This document shows, one piece after another, positions 1 to 6,871 of a stretch of DNA of 64,000 bases (position 1 is its first letter; every line of letters starts with the position of its first letter). A program made the position numbers and the translations under genes. Origin of the DNA: Akkermansia sp. (GTDB lineage: Bacteria; Verrucomicrobiota; Verrucomicrobiia; Verrucomicrobiales; Akkermansiaceae); assembly GCA_017504805.1 (NCBI GenBank), contig JAFVQN010000093.1, positions 1 through 64,000 of the forward strand, read 5' to 3'. The notes under the pieces were generated by a model, which had not been told where the DNA came from, searched no databases, and saw only the letters and a list, made by a program, of their open reading frames with translations.

Positions 1-403
1 ACGCCCTACGCCGTGACAGGCTGCCGCCCACTCCTGACGTCGGGGCTCTGATTATTCTTTTCGTTTACGAGGGGTTCCGCCGCTGCGCGGCTCCACCGCC
101 TCGCTATGGATATGCCGCCCGCTCCGCGGGCTCAAATAGACACTCGCTGTCGCTCGCAAACTAATCGCCAAATTCCCATTTGTTGATTATTTTCGATTTT
201 TAGAAGTCCCCAAATGGGAGTTGAAAGGTTTGCGGTATTTCATATATCCAGAATTCAGTATTGCTACAAAGTCAATTTGTTGCGATGAGTGGATTTCTTC
301 CTGTATTGTGCCGGTGGTTCAGCCGCTCACAAAATCATCTGGCCTCATGAAGCGAGATAATGGGGGCGCTGACTCACTCTGAACTTTACAGAGCAGGTGA
401 AAC
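1..403. other. intergenic region before argF
   Basis: I find no convincing gene here. The first 160 bases are GC-rich and full of short perfect hairpins, for example GCCGC-TGC-GCGGC at 79-91 and CCCGC-TCC-GCGGG at 118-130. The composition then turns AT-rich. A 9-base inverted repeat (TCCCATTTG at 174-182 and CAAATGGGA at 211-219) surrounds an AT-rich loop. A weak promoter-like pair (TTGAAA near 222, TATATC near 244, 16 bases apart) follows and could serve argF. No clear ArgR-type operator was recognised. The hairpin-rich part may be the edge of a repeat that continues to the left of the window. Confidence 0.4.
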
Positions 404-445
404 ATGCTACCGTTCAGCTTTCCCGGAATTTATCCATACAGAGTC

Positions 446-1363
446 ATGAAAAACCTTCTTTCCATTGAAGAACTGACCGGCGACCAGATTTGTGAACTGC
501 TGGCCCTGGGCCATAAGCTCAAGGCCGAGCGTGGTTGCCACACCGAGCAGCCCTTGGCCGGGCAGACCTGGGCACTGATTTTCTCGAAATCCTCCACCCG
601 CACGCGTGTTTCCTTTGAAGTGGGTATTTCTGAACTGGGCGGTCGCCCGATGTTCCTTTCCACCCGCGATATCCAGCTGGGTCGCGGCGAGCCAATCAAG
701 GACACCGCCCGTGTGCTGGGACGCATGATTCACGGCGCCATCATCCGCACCTATGACCAGCAGGATGTGGTGGATTTTGCAGATTATTCCAAGCTGCCGA
801 CCATCAATGCCCTGACCGACCTGGAGCACCCCTGCCAGATTCTGGCTGACCTGCTCACGATTGAGGAGCAGTACGGCGTGGGCTCCTGGAAGGATATGAA
901 GATAGCTTTCCTGGGTGATGTGGACAACAACATGGGACGCTCCTGGATGTGGGCGGCCAGGCACCTGGGCTTCACTCTGGTCCTGGCCGGGCCGGAACAG
1001 GCTCTGCCCAAGGCCGAGACGCTGGCGGCGCTCGATTGCCCGAACATCATCTGCACCACGGATGCGGCCGAGGCCGTGCGCGATTGCATGGTCATCAACA
1101 CTGATACCTGGATTTCCATGGGACAGGAGGCAGAGAAGGGTACCAAGGAGAAGGCTTTCTTCCCCTACCAGGTGAATAATGAACTGCTGAAGCTGGCAGC
1201 CCCCGGTCATATCGTGCTGCACTGCCTGCCGGCTTACCGTGGCTATGAAATCACGGATGATGTGCTGGAAGCCCATGCCCCGGTCATTTTCCGCGAGGCC
1301 GAGAACCGTCTGCACGCCCAGAAGGCTGTGCTCTACACGCTGGCAACCAGCCGCACTAAGTGA
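446..1363 (+). CDS. argF: ornithine carbamoyltransferase
   Basis: This enzyme joins carbamoyl phosphate and ornithine to make citrulline in cytosolic arginine biosynthesis. Family signatures are intact when counted from the ATG at 446: SSTRTR (residues 49-54, carbamoyl-phosphate site), HPCQ (128-131), the DTWISMGQE loop (220-228, ornithine site) and HCLP (259-262). The 305-residue length is normal. An in-frame ATG at 404 has a better ribosome-binding site (AGGTG) and would add 14 residues that do not look like the family, so the start is uncertain between 404 and 446. The stop overlaps the next gene, so argF probably heads a small operon. argB lies 33 kb away, so the arginine genes are not clustered here. 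Confidence 0.95.
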   Translation: MKNLLSIEELTGDQICELLALGHKLKAERGCHTEQPLAGQTWALIFSKSSTRTRVSFEVGISELGGRPMFLSTRDIQLGRGEPIKDTARVLGRMIHGAIIRTYDQQDVVDFADYSKLPTINALTDLEHPCQILADLLTIEEQYGVGSWKDMKIAFLGDVDNNMGRSWMWAARHLGFTLVLAGPEQALPKAETLAALDCPNIICTTDAAEAVRDCMVINTDTWISMGQEAEKGTKEKAFFPYQVNNELLKLAAPGHIVLHCLPAYRGYEITDDVLEAHAPVIFREAENRLHAQKAVLYTLATSRTK

Positions 1364-1788
1364 TGGATTACAATACACGCATCGAGGAGCTTCTGGATGA
1401 TATGTCCGTCTTTGAAGACTGGACAGAGAAGTACGAATTCATCATTTCCCAGGGGCGCCGCCTGCCGGCGATGCCCGAGAAGTTCCGCAAGAACGCCAAC
1501 CTCATCAAGGGCTGCCAGAGCCGCGTATGGGTGGGTACGGAGATGGATGACGGCAAGCTCATTATCCATGCTGATAGTGACTCGCTCATCACGAAGGGGC
1601 TCATTGCGCTCTTCATCCGCCTGTTGTCGGGCCTTTCTCCTGCCGATATCCTGGCCGCAGATCTGAGCAGGCTTGATGACTGCGGGCTGAAGGAACACCT
1701 GGCTTCCACCCGGGCCAATGCGCTCACTTCCATGGCGGCAACCATCCGCAAGGCTGCTGACACTGCTGCCCAGACTTACCTGCTGTGA
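1363..1788 (+). CDS. sufE: SufE-like iron-sulfur assembly protein
   Basis: SufE-family proteins take persulfide sulfur from a cysteine desulfurase and pass it to the Fe-S cluster scaffold. The 141-residue product has the expected small alpha/beta fold pattern and the conserved acceptor cysteine in the segment LIKGCQSRVW (Cys51). No suf or isc partners lie in this window. The ATG at 1363 overlaps the argF stop by one base (TGATG), which suggests translational coupling. A GTG three bases upstream is the alternative start. The link to argF is probably only positional. Confidence 0.9.
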   Translation: MDYNTRIEELLDDMSVFEDWTEKYEFIISQGRRLPAMPEKFRKNANLIKGCQSRVWVGTEMDDGKLIIHADSDSLITKGLIALFIRLLSGLSPADILAADLSRLDDCGLKEHLASTRANALTSMAATIRKAADTAAQTYLL

Positions 1789-2669
1789 GCCATTCCCTTC
1801 AGAGATTGATTGAACAGCGCCTGTCCAGGCTGCCGGAGCATACGGATGCATTCCGCGTGTCGGACGGCTCACCCTGGACAGGCGTGTTCATTGATGCTCT
1901 GGCAGACCGGCTGCTGGTTTCGCTGCGTGATACAGAGCTGCCCGCGGTTCTCAGGGATATGCTGAAGGCAACCGGGCGCCCGGTTTATGTGAAACGCCTG
2001 GATAAGGATGTGAAGGAGCCTCCGCTGTTTCTCTGCGGACCGGCGGTCCCGCTGCGTTTCGTTATCCGTGAAAACGGTGTCAGTTACCTCATGGACATGG
2101 GGGCAGGGTACTCTCAGGGAATTTTCCTGGATCAGCGCGATAATCGTGCCGAAATCCGCCGCAGCTGTCATCCCGGCATGAAAGTGCTCAACACGTTTGC
2201 CTACACCGGGGCTTTTTCTGTATGCGCTGCGCTTGCCGGAGCCCAGACAACAACGCTGGATCTGGCCCAGCCCTGCCTGAACTGGTGCCGCGAGAATATG
2301 GCACTGAATGATATTGACCCGGACGACCACTATTTCTGCAAGGGTGATGCGCTGCACTGGCTGGATCGTTTTGCGCGTCAGGGTCGCCGCTTTGACCTGA
2401 TTGTGCTCGACCCTCCCACTTTCTCTCGCGATGAGAAAGGGCATGTGTGGCGTGTGGAGAAGGATTATGACCACCTCGTCAACCTTGCCGCTGCATGCCT
2501 GGCTCCCGGTGGCCGCATCCTCTGCTCCACCAACTGCCGCAAACTTTCCATGGCGGCGTTCCGTCGCATGGTGGCAGCGGGAATTCCTGCCGCCAGGCTC
2601 CGTTCTGTCCCCATGCCCTTTGATTTTGACGGCGAGGACTACCTCAAGTGCATCTGGGCGGAAAATTGA
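1785..2669 (+). CDS. class I SAM-dependent RNA methyltransferase, RlmI-like
   Basis: A predicted cytosolic S-adenosylmethionine-dependent methyltransferase of the RlmI/RlmK type, which methylate 23S rRNA. The Rossmann core is visible: NTFAYTG near residues 136-142 (SAM-binding motif I), an acidic strand end at LDLAQ (158-162), and the catalytic-type motif DPPTF at 209-213. The 294-residue length is shorter than E. coli RlmI, and the N-terminal PUA domain seems reduced or absent. It starts at a GTG that overlaps the sufE stop by four bases. The exact target base cannot be told from sequence. Confidence 0.8.
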   Translation: MSHSLQRLIEQRLSRLPEHTDAFRVSDGSPWTGVFIDALADRLLVSLRDTELPAVLRDMLKATGRPVYVKRLDKDVKEPPLFLCGPAVPLRFVIRENGVSYLMDMGAGYSQGIFLDQRDNRAEIRRSCHPGMKVLNTFAYTGAFSVCAALAGAQTTTLDLAQPCLNWCRENMALNDIDPDDHYFCKGDALHWLDRFARQGRRFDLIVLDPPTFSRDEKGHVWRVEKDYDHLVNLAAACLAPGGRILCSTNCRKLSMAAFRRMVAAGIPAARLRSVPMPFDFDGEDYLKCIWAEN

Positions 2670-2853
2670 GGCGCCGTTCTCTTCGCTGATTGACCCGCTA
2701 TATTTTGTGGTTCCTTTTTACCTCGTGCACTAAATACAGCCCTTTTTCAGAATTGTCTGAAAGTCACTTCACTCCCCGTTGTTCAGTGCCTTCTGCGCTT
2801 TCTGGCTGTGCTCGGAATCTGAACCGTTCTAAAAAACAAAAAGTATGCCATGT

Positions 2854-2901
2854 GCACAATATGTGGTGCTGCGCTTTAAAATGGTATACTGTATTTTGTG
2901 G
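2854..2901 (+). promoter_or_regulatory. tandem NrdR-like boxes over the nrdD promoter
   Basis: Two 16-base sites resemble the NrdR box (CACWATATATWGTG core). GCACAATATGTGGTGC at 2854-2869 matches about 13 of 16 positions and ATACTGTATTTTGTGG at 2886-2901 about 12. Their starts are 32 bases apart, three helical turns, which is the usual spacing of NrdR pairs. The second box covers a good -10 element, TATACT (2885-2890), and the first covers the -35 position. Bound NrdR would block RNA polymerase when dNTPs are plentiful. No nrdR gene is in the window. Confidence 0.7.
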
Positions 2902-2952
2902 GGAGAAAAGTGCGACCGTGTGCTTTTTTTTGCTTGCCATGGAGATTTATGC

Positions 2953-5154
2953 ATGATAGAGTTGAGCCCGAGCACCGAGCAGGAGCGAGACCTGCTGCGA
3001 GACTCTGCACAAGAAACACTTCACTCTCTGAAAAACATGCCTGAAATCATCAAACGTAATGGAAAGCGCGAACGCTTCGAGGCCTACAAGGTACAACAGG
3101 CCATCGAAAAAGCGTTTCATGCCTCCCAGGAGGAGTATAATCCTCTAGTCTACGCCAATGTGCTCGACAAACTGAAGCACGAAGAGTACCTGCCCGTGGA
3201 AATGGTGCAGGACCGCATTGAGAAGGAACTCATGCGCGCCGGCGCATACGAAACTGCGCGTAACTTCATCAAGTACCGCTTCCTGCACAAGCTGCAGCGT
3301 GAGCAGATTGCCGGTCTTTACAAAGGCAACACCTGGGTAGACTGCAAACAGACGATTGAAGAGTATGTAGGCAACACCGACTGGCGCATCAAGGCCAACT
3401 CCAACACCACGTATTCCAACGCCGGCCTGGTGAACAACACCGCAGGTAAGGTCATTGCCAACTACTGGCTTGACCAGGTGTACACCCCGGAGGAAGGCGC
3501 GGCCCACCGCAACGGCGATTACCACATCCACGACCTGGATTGCCTGACTGGTTATTGCGCCGGCTGGAGCCTGCGTGCTCTGCTGAATGAAGGTTTCAAC
3601 GGTGTGCGCAGTCGCGTAAACAGCCGCCCCCCGCGTCATTTCCGCGAAGCTCTGGGGCAGATGGCCAATTTCCTGGGGATTCTGCAGAGTGAATGGGCAG
3701 GTGCCCAGGCATTCAGTTCCTTCGATACGTACCTTTCCCCGTACCTGTTCAAGGACCGGCTGGAGTATGATGCCGTCAAGAAGGCTCTGCGCAACTTCGT
3801 CTACAACCTGAACGTGCCCAGCCGCTGGGGCCAGAGCCCGTTCACTAATGTGACCATCGACTGGACGGTTCCCCGTGACCTGCGCGAGCAGGCCCCCATG
3901 TCCGGTAACCAGCACATCTTTGAAGGCATGGAAGATGAGCAGCTTACCGCCCTGGCTCGCGAACGCGGTGCAGAGACTCTGACCGACCTGACCTACAAGC
4001 ATTTCCAGCCGGAAATGAAGATTATCCAGCGCGCCTTCTATGAGGTGCTCACCGAGGGCGACAGCACGGGCCAGCCTTTCACCTTCCCGATTCCGACGGT
4101 GAATATCACCGAGGACTTTGACTGGGATGACGAGAACGTGCCGCTGCTCTTTGAGAACGCTGCCAAGATTGGTTCTTCCTATTTCCAGAACTTCATCGGC
4201 TCCCAGTACAAGTACGACGAGAATGGCAATAAGATTATCGATGAGGAAGCCTATAAGCCTGACGCCGTGCGCTCCATGTGCTGCCGCCTGCAGCTGGATC
4301 TGCGCGAGCTGCTCAAGCGCGGCGGCGGCCTGTTCGGCTCTGCGGAAATGACAGGCTCCATTGGTGTGGTGACCATCAATATGGCACGTCTTGGCTATCT
4401 GTACAAGGGCAACAAGAACCTGCTGTACACTAAGCTTGGCGAACTGATGGACCTGGCCAAGGATACGCTGGAAAAGAAGCGCGTGTTTATTAATACGCTC
4501 TACGACCGTGGCCTGTATCCCTACACCAAGCGTTATCTGCCGCATCTCCGCAACCATTTCTCTACTATCGGTCTGAACGGCATGAATGAAATGCTGCGCA
4601 ACTTCTCCAACGACACGATGAATACCGCAGAGCCGGCAGGTATCGCCTTTGCTGAGGAAGTGCTGCATTTCATGCGCGAACGTATCCGCGGCTACCAGGA
4701 GGTCACCGGCAACCTGTACAACCTGGAGGCAACCCCTGCCGAGGGTACCACGCACCGCTTTGCCCGCGAGGACCAGAAGCGCTTCCCCGACATCATCCAG
4801 AGCGGCACGCCTGGTCACCGTTATTATACGAACAGCTCCCAGCTGCCGGCCGGTTACACACACGACCTGTTCAAGGCGCTGAAGATGCAGGACAAGCTGC
4901 AGTGCTGCTATACGGGTGGCACGGTGTTCCACATGTACATGAACGAGGCCATCTCCTCTCCGGAGGCATGCCGCGACATCGTCCGCAAGGTGCTCACCAA
5001 CTTCAAGATGCCCTACATCACGGTGACTCCGCTCTTCTCCGTGTGTGAGAAGCATGGCTACCTCCGCGGTCGTCACGATTTCTGCCCGCTCTGCGACCAG
5101 GAGATTATTGACCGCGCCCGCACCGAGGAGCAGCCCGAACTGCCGCTTTTCTGA
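2953..5154 (+). CDS. nrdD: anaerobic ribonucleoside-triphosphate reductase, large part
   Basis: Class III ribonucleotide reductase makes dNTPs under anoxic conditions using a glycyl radical. The 734-residue chain has an ATP-cone (about 30-120), the catalytic barrel including the segment around NTTYSNAGLVNN, and a C-terminal zinc site with Cys699, His702, Cys712 and Cys715. It stops 19 residues after the last zinc ligand and lacks the RVxGY glycyl-radical loop that normally follows. That loop is on the next gene. The ATG at 2953 was chosen because a GGAG site lies about 9 bases upstream. The reading frame stays open back to 2845, but that stretch overlaps the promoter and NrdR-like boxes. Confidence 0.95.
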   Translation: MIELSPSTEQERDLLRDSAQETLHSLKNMPEIIKRNGKRERFEAYKVQQAIEKAFHASQEEYNPLVYANVLDKLKHEEYLPVEMVQDRIEKELMRAGAYETARNFIKYRFLHKLQREQIAGLYKGNTWVDCKQTIEEYVGNTDWRIKANSNTTYSNAGLVNNTAGKVIANYWLDQVYTPEEGAAHRNGDYHIHDLDCLTGYCAGWSLRALLNEGFNGVRSRVNSRPPRHFREALGQMANFLGILQSEWAGAQAFSSFDTYLSPYLFKDRLEYDAVKKALRNFVYNLNVPSRWGQSPFTNVTIDWTVPRDLREQAPMSGNQHIFEGMEDEQLTALARERGAETLTDLTYKHFQPEMKIIQRAFYEVLTEGDSTGQPFTFPIPTVNITEDFDWDDENVPLLFENAAKIGSSYFQNFIGSQYKYDENGNKIIDEEAYKPDAVRSMCCRLQLDLRELLKRGGGLFGSAEMTGSIGVVTINMARLGYLYKGNKNLLYTKLGELMDLAKDTLEKKRVFINTLYDRGLYPYTKRYLPHLRNHFSTIGLNGMNEMLRNFSNDTMNTAEPAGIAFAEEVLHFMRERIRGYQEVTGNLYNLEATPAEGTTHRFAREDQKRFPDIIQSGTPGHRYYTNSSQLPAGYTHDLFKALKMQDKLQCCYTGGTVFHMYMNEAISSPEACRDIVRKVLTNFKMPYITVTPLFSVCEKHGYLRGRHDFCPLCDQEIIDRARTEEQPELPLF

Positions 5155-5186
5155 ATTAACCCCCAACCAATAGAAACAACACGACC

Positions 5187-5399
5187 ATGAGCGATCAGGA
5201 AGTAAAACCCGTATACAAGACCGACGAGCAGCTGCTGGCTGAGCACGCCGAGGAGCGCACCAAGTGCACCGTGTACACCCGCGTGATGGGCTACCACCGT
5301 CCGGTGGAGACATTCAACGCCGGCAAGCAGGGTGAATTCGAGGAGCGTGCTCACTTCGATGAGCCCTGCGGCTGTGGCTGCGACGCCATCCTCAAGTAA
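5187..5399 (+). CDS. separate glycyl-radical subunit of anaerobic RNR
   Basis: This 70-residue protein carries the piece that the upstream NrdD lacks. Residues 32-36 read RVMGY, matching the glycyl-radical motif with Gly35 as the predicted radical site. The following FNAGKQGEFEER (43-54) matches the conserved tail of NrdD proteins. It has its own ATG 32 bases after the nrdD stop, in another frame, so it is not one simple reading-frame slip. The C-terminus adds a cysteine cluster (CGCGC, 61-65), perhaps for a metal. By inference it docks on NrdD and is activated by NrdG, much as GrcA/YfiD can replace the radical domain of pyruvate formate-lyase. Confidence 0.85.
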   Translation: MSDQEVKPVYKTDEQLLAEHAEERTKCTVYTRVMGYHRPVETFNAGKQGEFEERAHFDEPCGCGCDAILK

Positions 5400-5421
5400 T
5401 TCGCGTTGCGAACATCAGGTT

Positions 5422-6123
5422 ATGCGTCACCCTGCAGATATCACCCCGCTTACCTTTCTGGATTATCCGAAAAAAGCGGCCTGTATCTTCTGGTACACTG
5501 GGTGTAATCTGCGTTGCCCGTACTGCTACAACCCGGAACTTGTTCTGAGTCATGGTGGTGGGCAGGATGAGATGGCTTTCCTCCGGGAGCGCGCCGGCTT
5601 TCTTGATGCCGTAGTGCTTTCCGGGGGGGAGTCCACCCTCAACCCCGATATAGCTGAAGTCTGCCGGGAAATCAAGAAGCTGGGTTACCTGATTAAGATT
5701 GATACCAACGGCAGCAATCCGCACGTCATCCGAGGTCTGCTGGAGGAAGGCCTCATCAACTACGTGGCATTGGATAACAAGATGCCCTCCAACCGCAGCT
5801 GGCGTCTGCCTGGCGGCAAGCTGCTTTTCGAGCGTTATCAGGAGACGCTCAAGACATTGCTTCTTTACGGAGTGGAGCATGAAGTGCGCACAACCGTGCA
5901 TCCCGACCTGCTGGATGAAGCCGATATCCTCCGCATGATTCGCGATACCCATGCGCTGGGATATACGGGGAACTACTATCTTCAGTTCTTCTTTGAACCG
6001 GACAAGGGGAAGACCCTCGGCAACCTGGAGCCGCCCCGCCGACGCTATGACCGCCGGTTGCTGGACGATATGAGCCCGCTCAAAATCGGTTATCGCAATT
6101 TCCCGGAGGAGCGCTACAGATAA
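5422..6123 (+). CDS. nrdG: anaerobic RNR activating protein, radical SAM
   Basis: NrdG uses a [4Fe-4S] cluster and S-adenosylmethionine to create the glycyl radical on class III ribonucleotide reductase. The cluster motif CNLRCPYC has Cys28, Cys32 and Cys35 (CX3CX2C) near the N-terminus, and a glycine-rich segment VLSGGEST follows. The 233-residue length fits the longer NrdG / PflA-like group. The ATG at 5422 follows an AGGT site, and upstream in-frame codons overlap the small subunit gene, so this start is preferred. The order nrdD, radical subunit, nrdG makes a complete functional unit under the NrdR-like control region. Confidence 0.9.
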   Translation: MRHPADITPLTFLDYPKKAACIFWYTGCNLRCPYCYNPELVLSHGGGQDEMAFLRERAGFLDAVVLSGGESTLNPDIAEVCREIKKLGYLIKIDTNGSNPHVIRGLLEEGLINYVALDNKMPSNRSWRLPGGKLLFERYQETLKTLLLYGVEHEVRTTVHPDLLDEADILRMIRDTHALGYTGNYYLQFFFEPDKGKTLGNLEPPRRRYDRRLLDDMSPLKIGYRNFPEERYR

Positions 6124-6166
6124 AGCCGCCCGCGCCCCTCGTGGCCTCAGGGGGAACAGGGGTCGC

Positions 6167-6769
6167 TCAGACCTCGTCTGCCAGGAGCCCCTGGAGCTGG
6201 CGGTGGGCGTAGTGGAGACGGGAGCGCAGGGTGCCTTCTGAGATATTGATGAGTTTGGCAATCTGCGGGTAGCTCAGGCCCTGGATGTCGCAGAGATTCA
6301 CGACTTCCTGGTGGGCAGGGGAGAGCTGGGATATGGCCCGGGCCAGTTTGGAGCGCAGGTCCTTTACCTGGGCTTTGCGGATGGGGTCGGCCTCCAGATT
6401 GGAATCAGCCAGTTCACTGTCCTTTTCCAGCGGGTTTCCCTTTTCGTCATTGTCGAGGCTGTAGCTGCGTTCGCGTTTACGCTTGCGGAGGAAGTTGCGG
6501 GCGTTGTTCAGCGCGATTGAGTACAGCCAGGTGTAGAAGGAGCTGTTACCTTTGAAATAACGGAGGGAATGGAAGGCTTTGAGAAAGGACTCCTGCGCAA
6601 CATCGTAGGCATCAGCCTCGCTGTTGAGCATCTGGATAAGCATGGCGTTCAGCTTGCGGCTGTGGCGCCGGATGAGTTCATCATACGCGCGAGTCCTGCC
6701 AGCGAGGGTGCTCGAGATGAGCTCCTCGTCTGTGGCTTCCGCGTAGGATTCTCTGTTGGCTTCTTTCAT
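6167..6769 (-). CDS. ECF-type RNA polymerase sigma factor
   Basis: A 200-residue sigma-70 family factor of the ECF group. Region 2 (about 20-95) contains the -10 recognition helix around DAYDVAQESFLKAF and the core-binding stretch FYTWLYSIALNNARNFLRKR. A charged linker of about 40 residues follows, then region 4 (about 138-195) with a helix-turn-helix around LSYPQIAKLINISEGTLRSR. No membrane anti-sigma gene is adjacent, so its control is unknown. It converges on nrdG and lies 102 bases upstream of the end of the purF-like gene, read in the same direction. Confidence 0.92.
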   Translation of the reverse strand: MKEANRESYAEATDEELISSTLAGRTRAYDELIRRHSRKLNAMLIQMLNSEADAYDVAQESFLKAFHSLRYFKGNSSFYTWLYSIALNNARNFLRKRKRERSYSLDNDEKGNPLEKDSELADSNLEADPIRKAQVKDLRSKLARAISQLSPAHQEVVNLCDIQGLSYPQIAKLINISEGTLRSRLHYAHRQLQGLLADEV

Positions 6770-6871
6770 AGTGTCTGGGCATAGGGTGGGTTGGGGAAAA
6801 TCTGCCGGGCGGGGAGGGGAGACAGCTTGCAGGCCTGCTGCCTCCCGCTCCCGTTACCGGCGGCGGGTATC

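Noticed and set aside
404-445. A 14-residue N-terminal extension of ArgF.
   Set aside because: It has a reasonable ribosome-binding site, but its residues do not match the family, whose start fits the ATG at 446. It was kept only as an alternative.
5155-5186. A frameshift or sequencing error as the reason for the split NrdD.
   Set aside because: The two parts are separated by a stop, 32 non-coding bases and a new start, and the small protein has extra sequence at both ends. A single-base error would not give this layout.
3145-5313. A 722-codon open frame opposite nrdD, and similar long antisense frames opposite glgB (27979-30039), argB-nadK (34647-36074) and asnS-lpxK (12902-15022, beyond the real 151-residue gene).
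   Set aside because: They mirror strongly biased codon use of well-identified genes on the other strand, show no recognisable domain and have low-complexity His/Val/Gly-rich translations.
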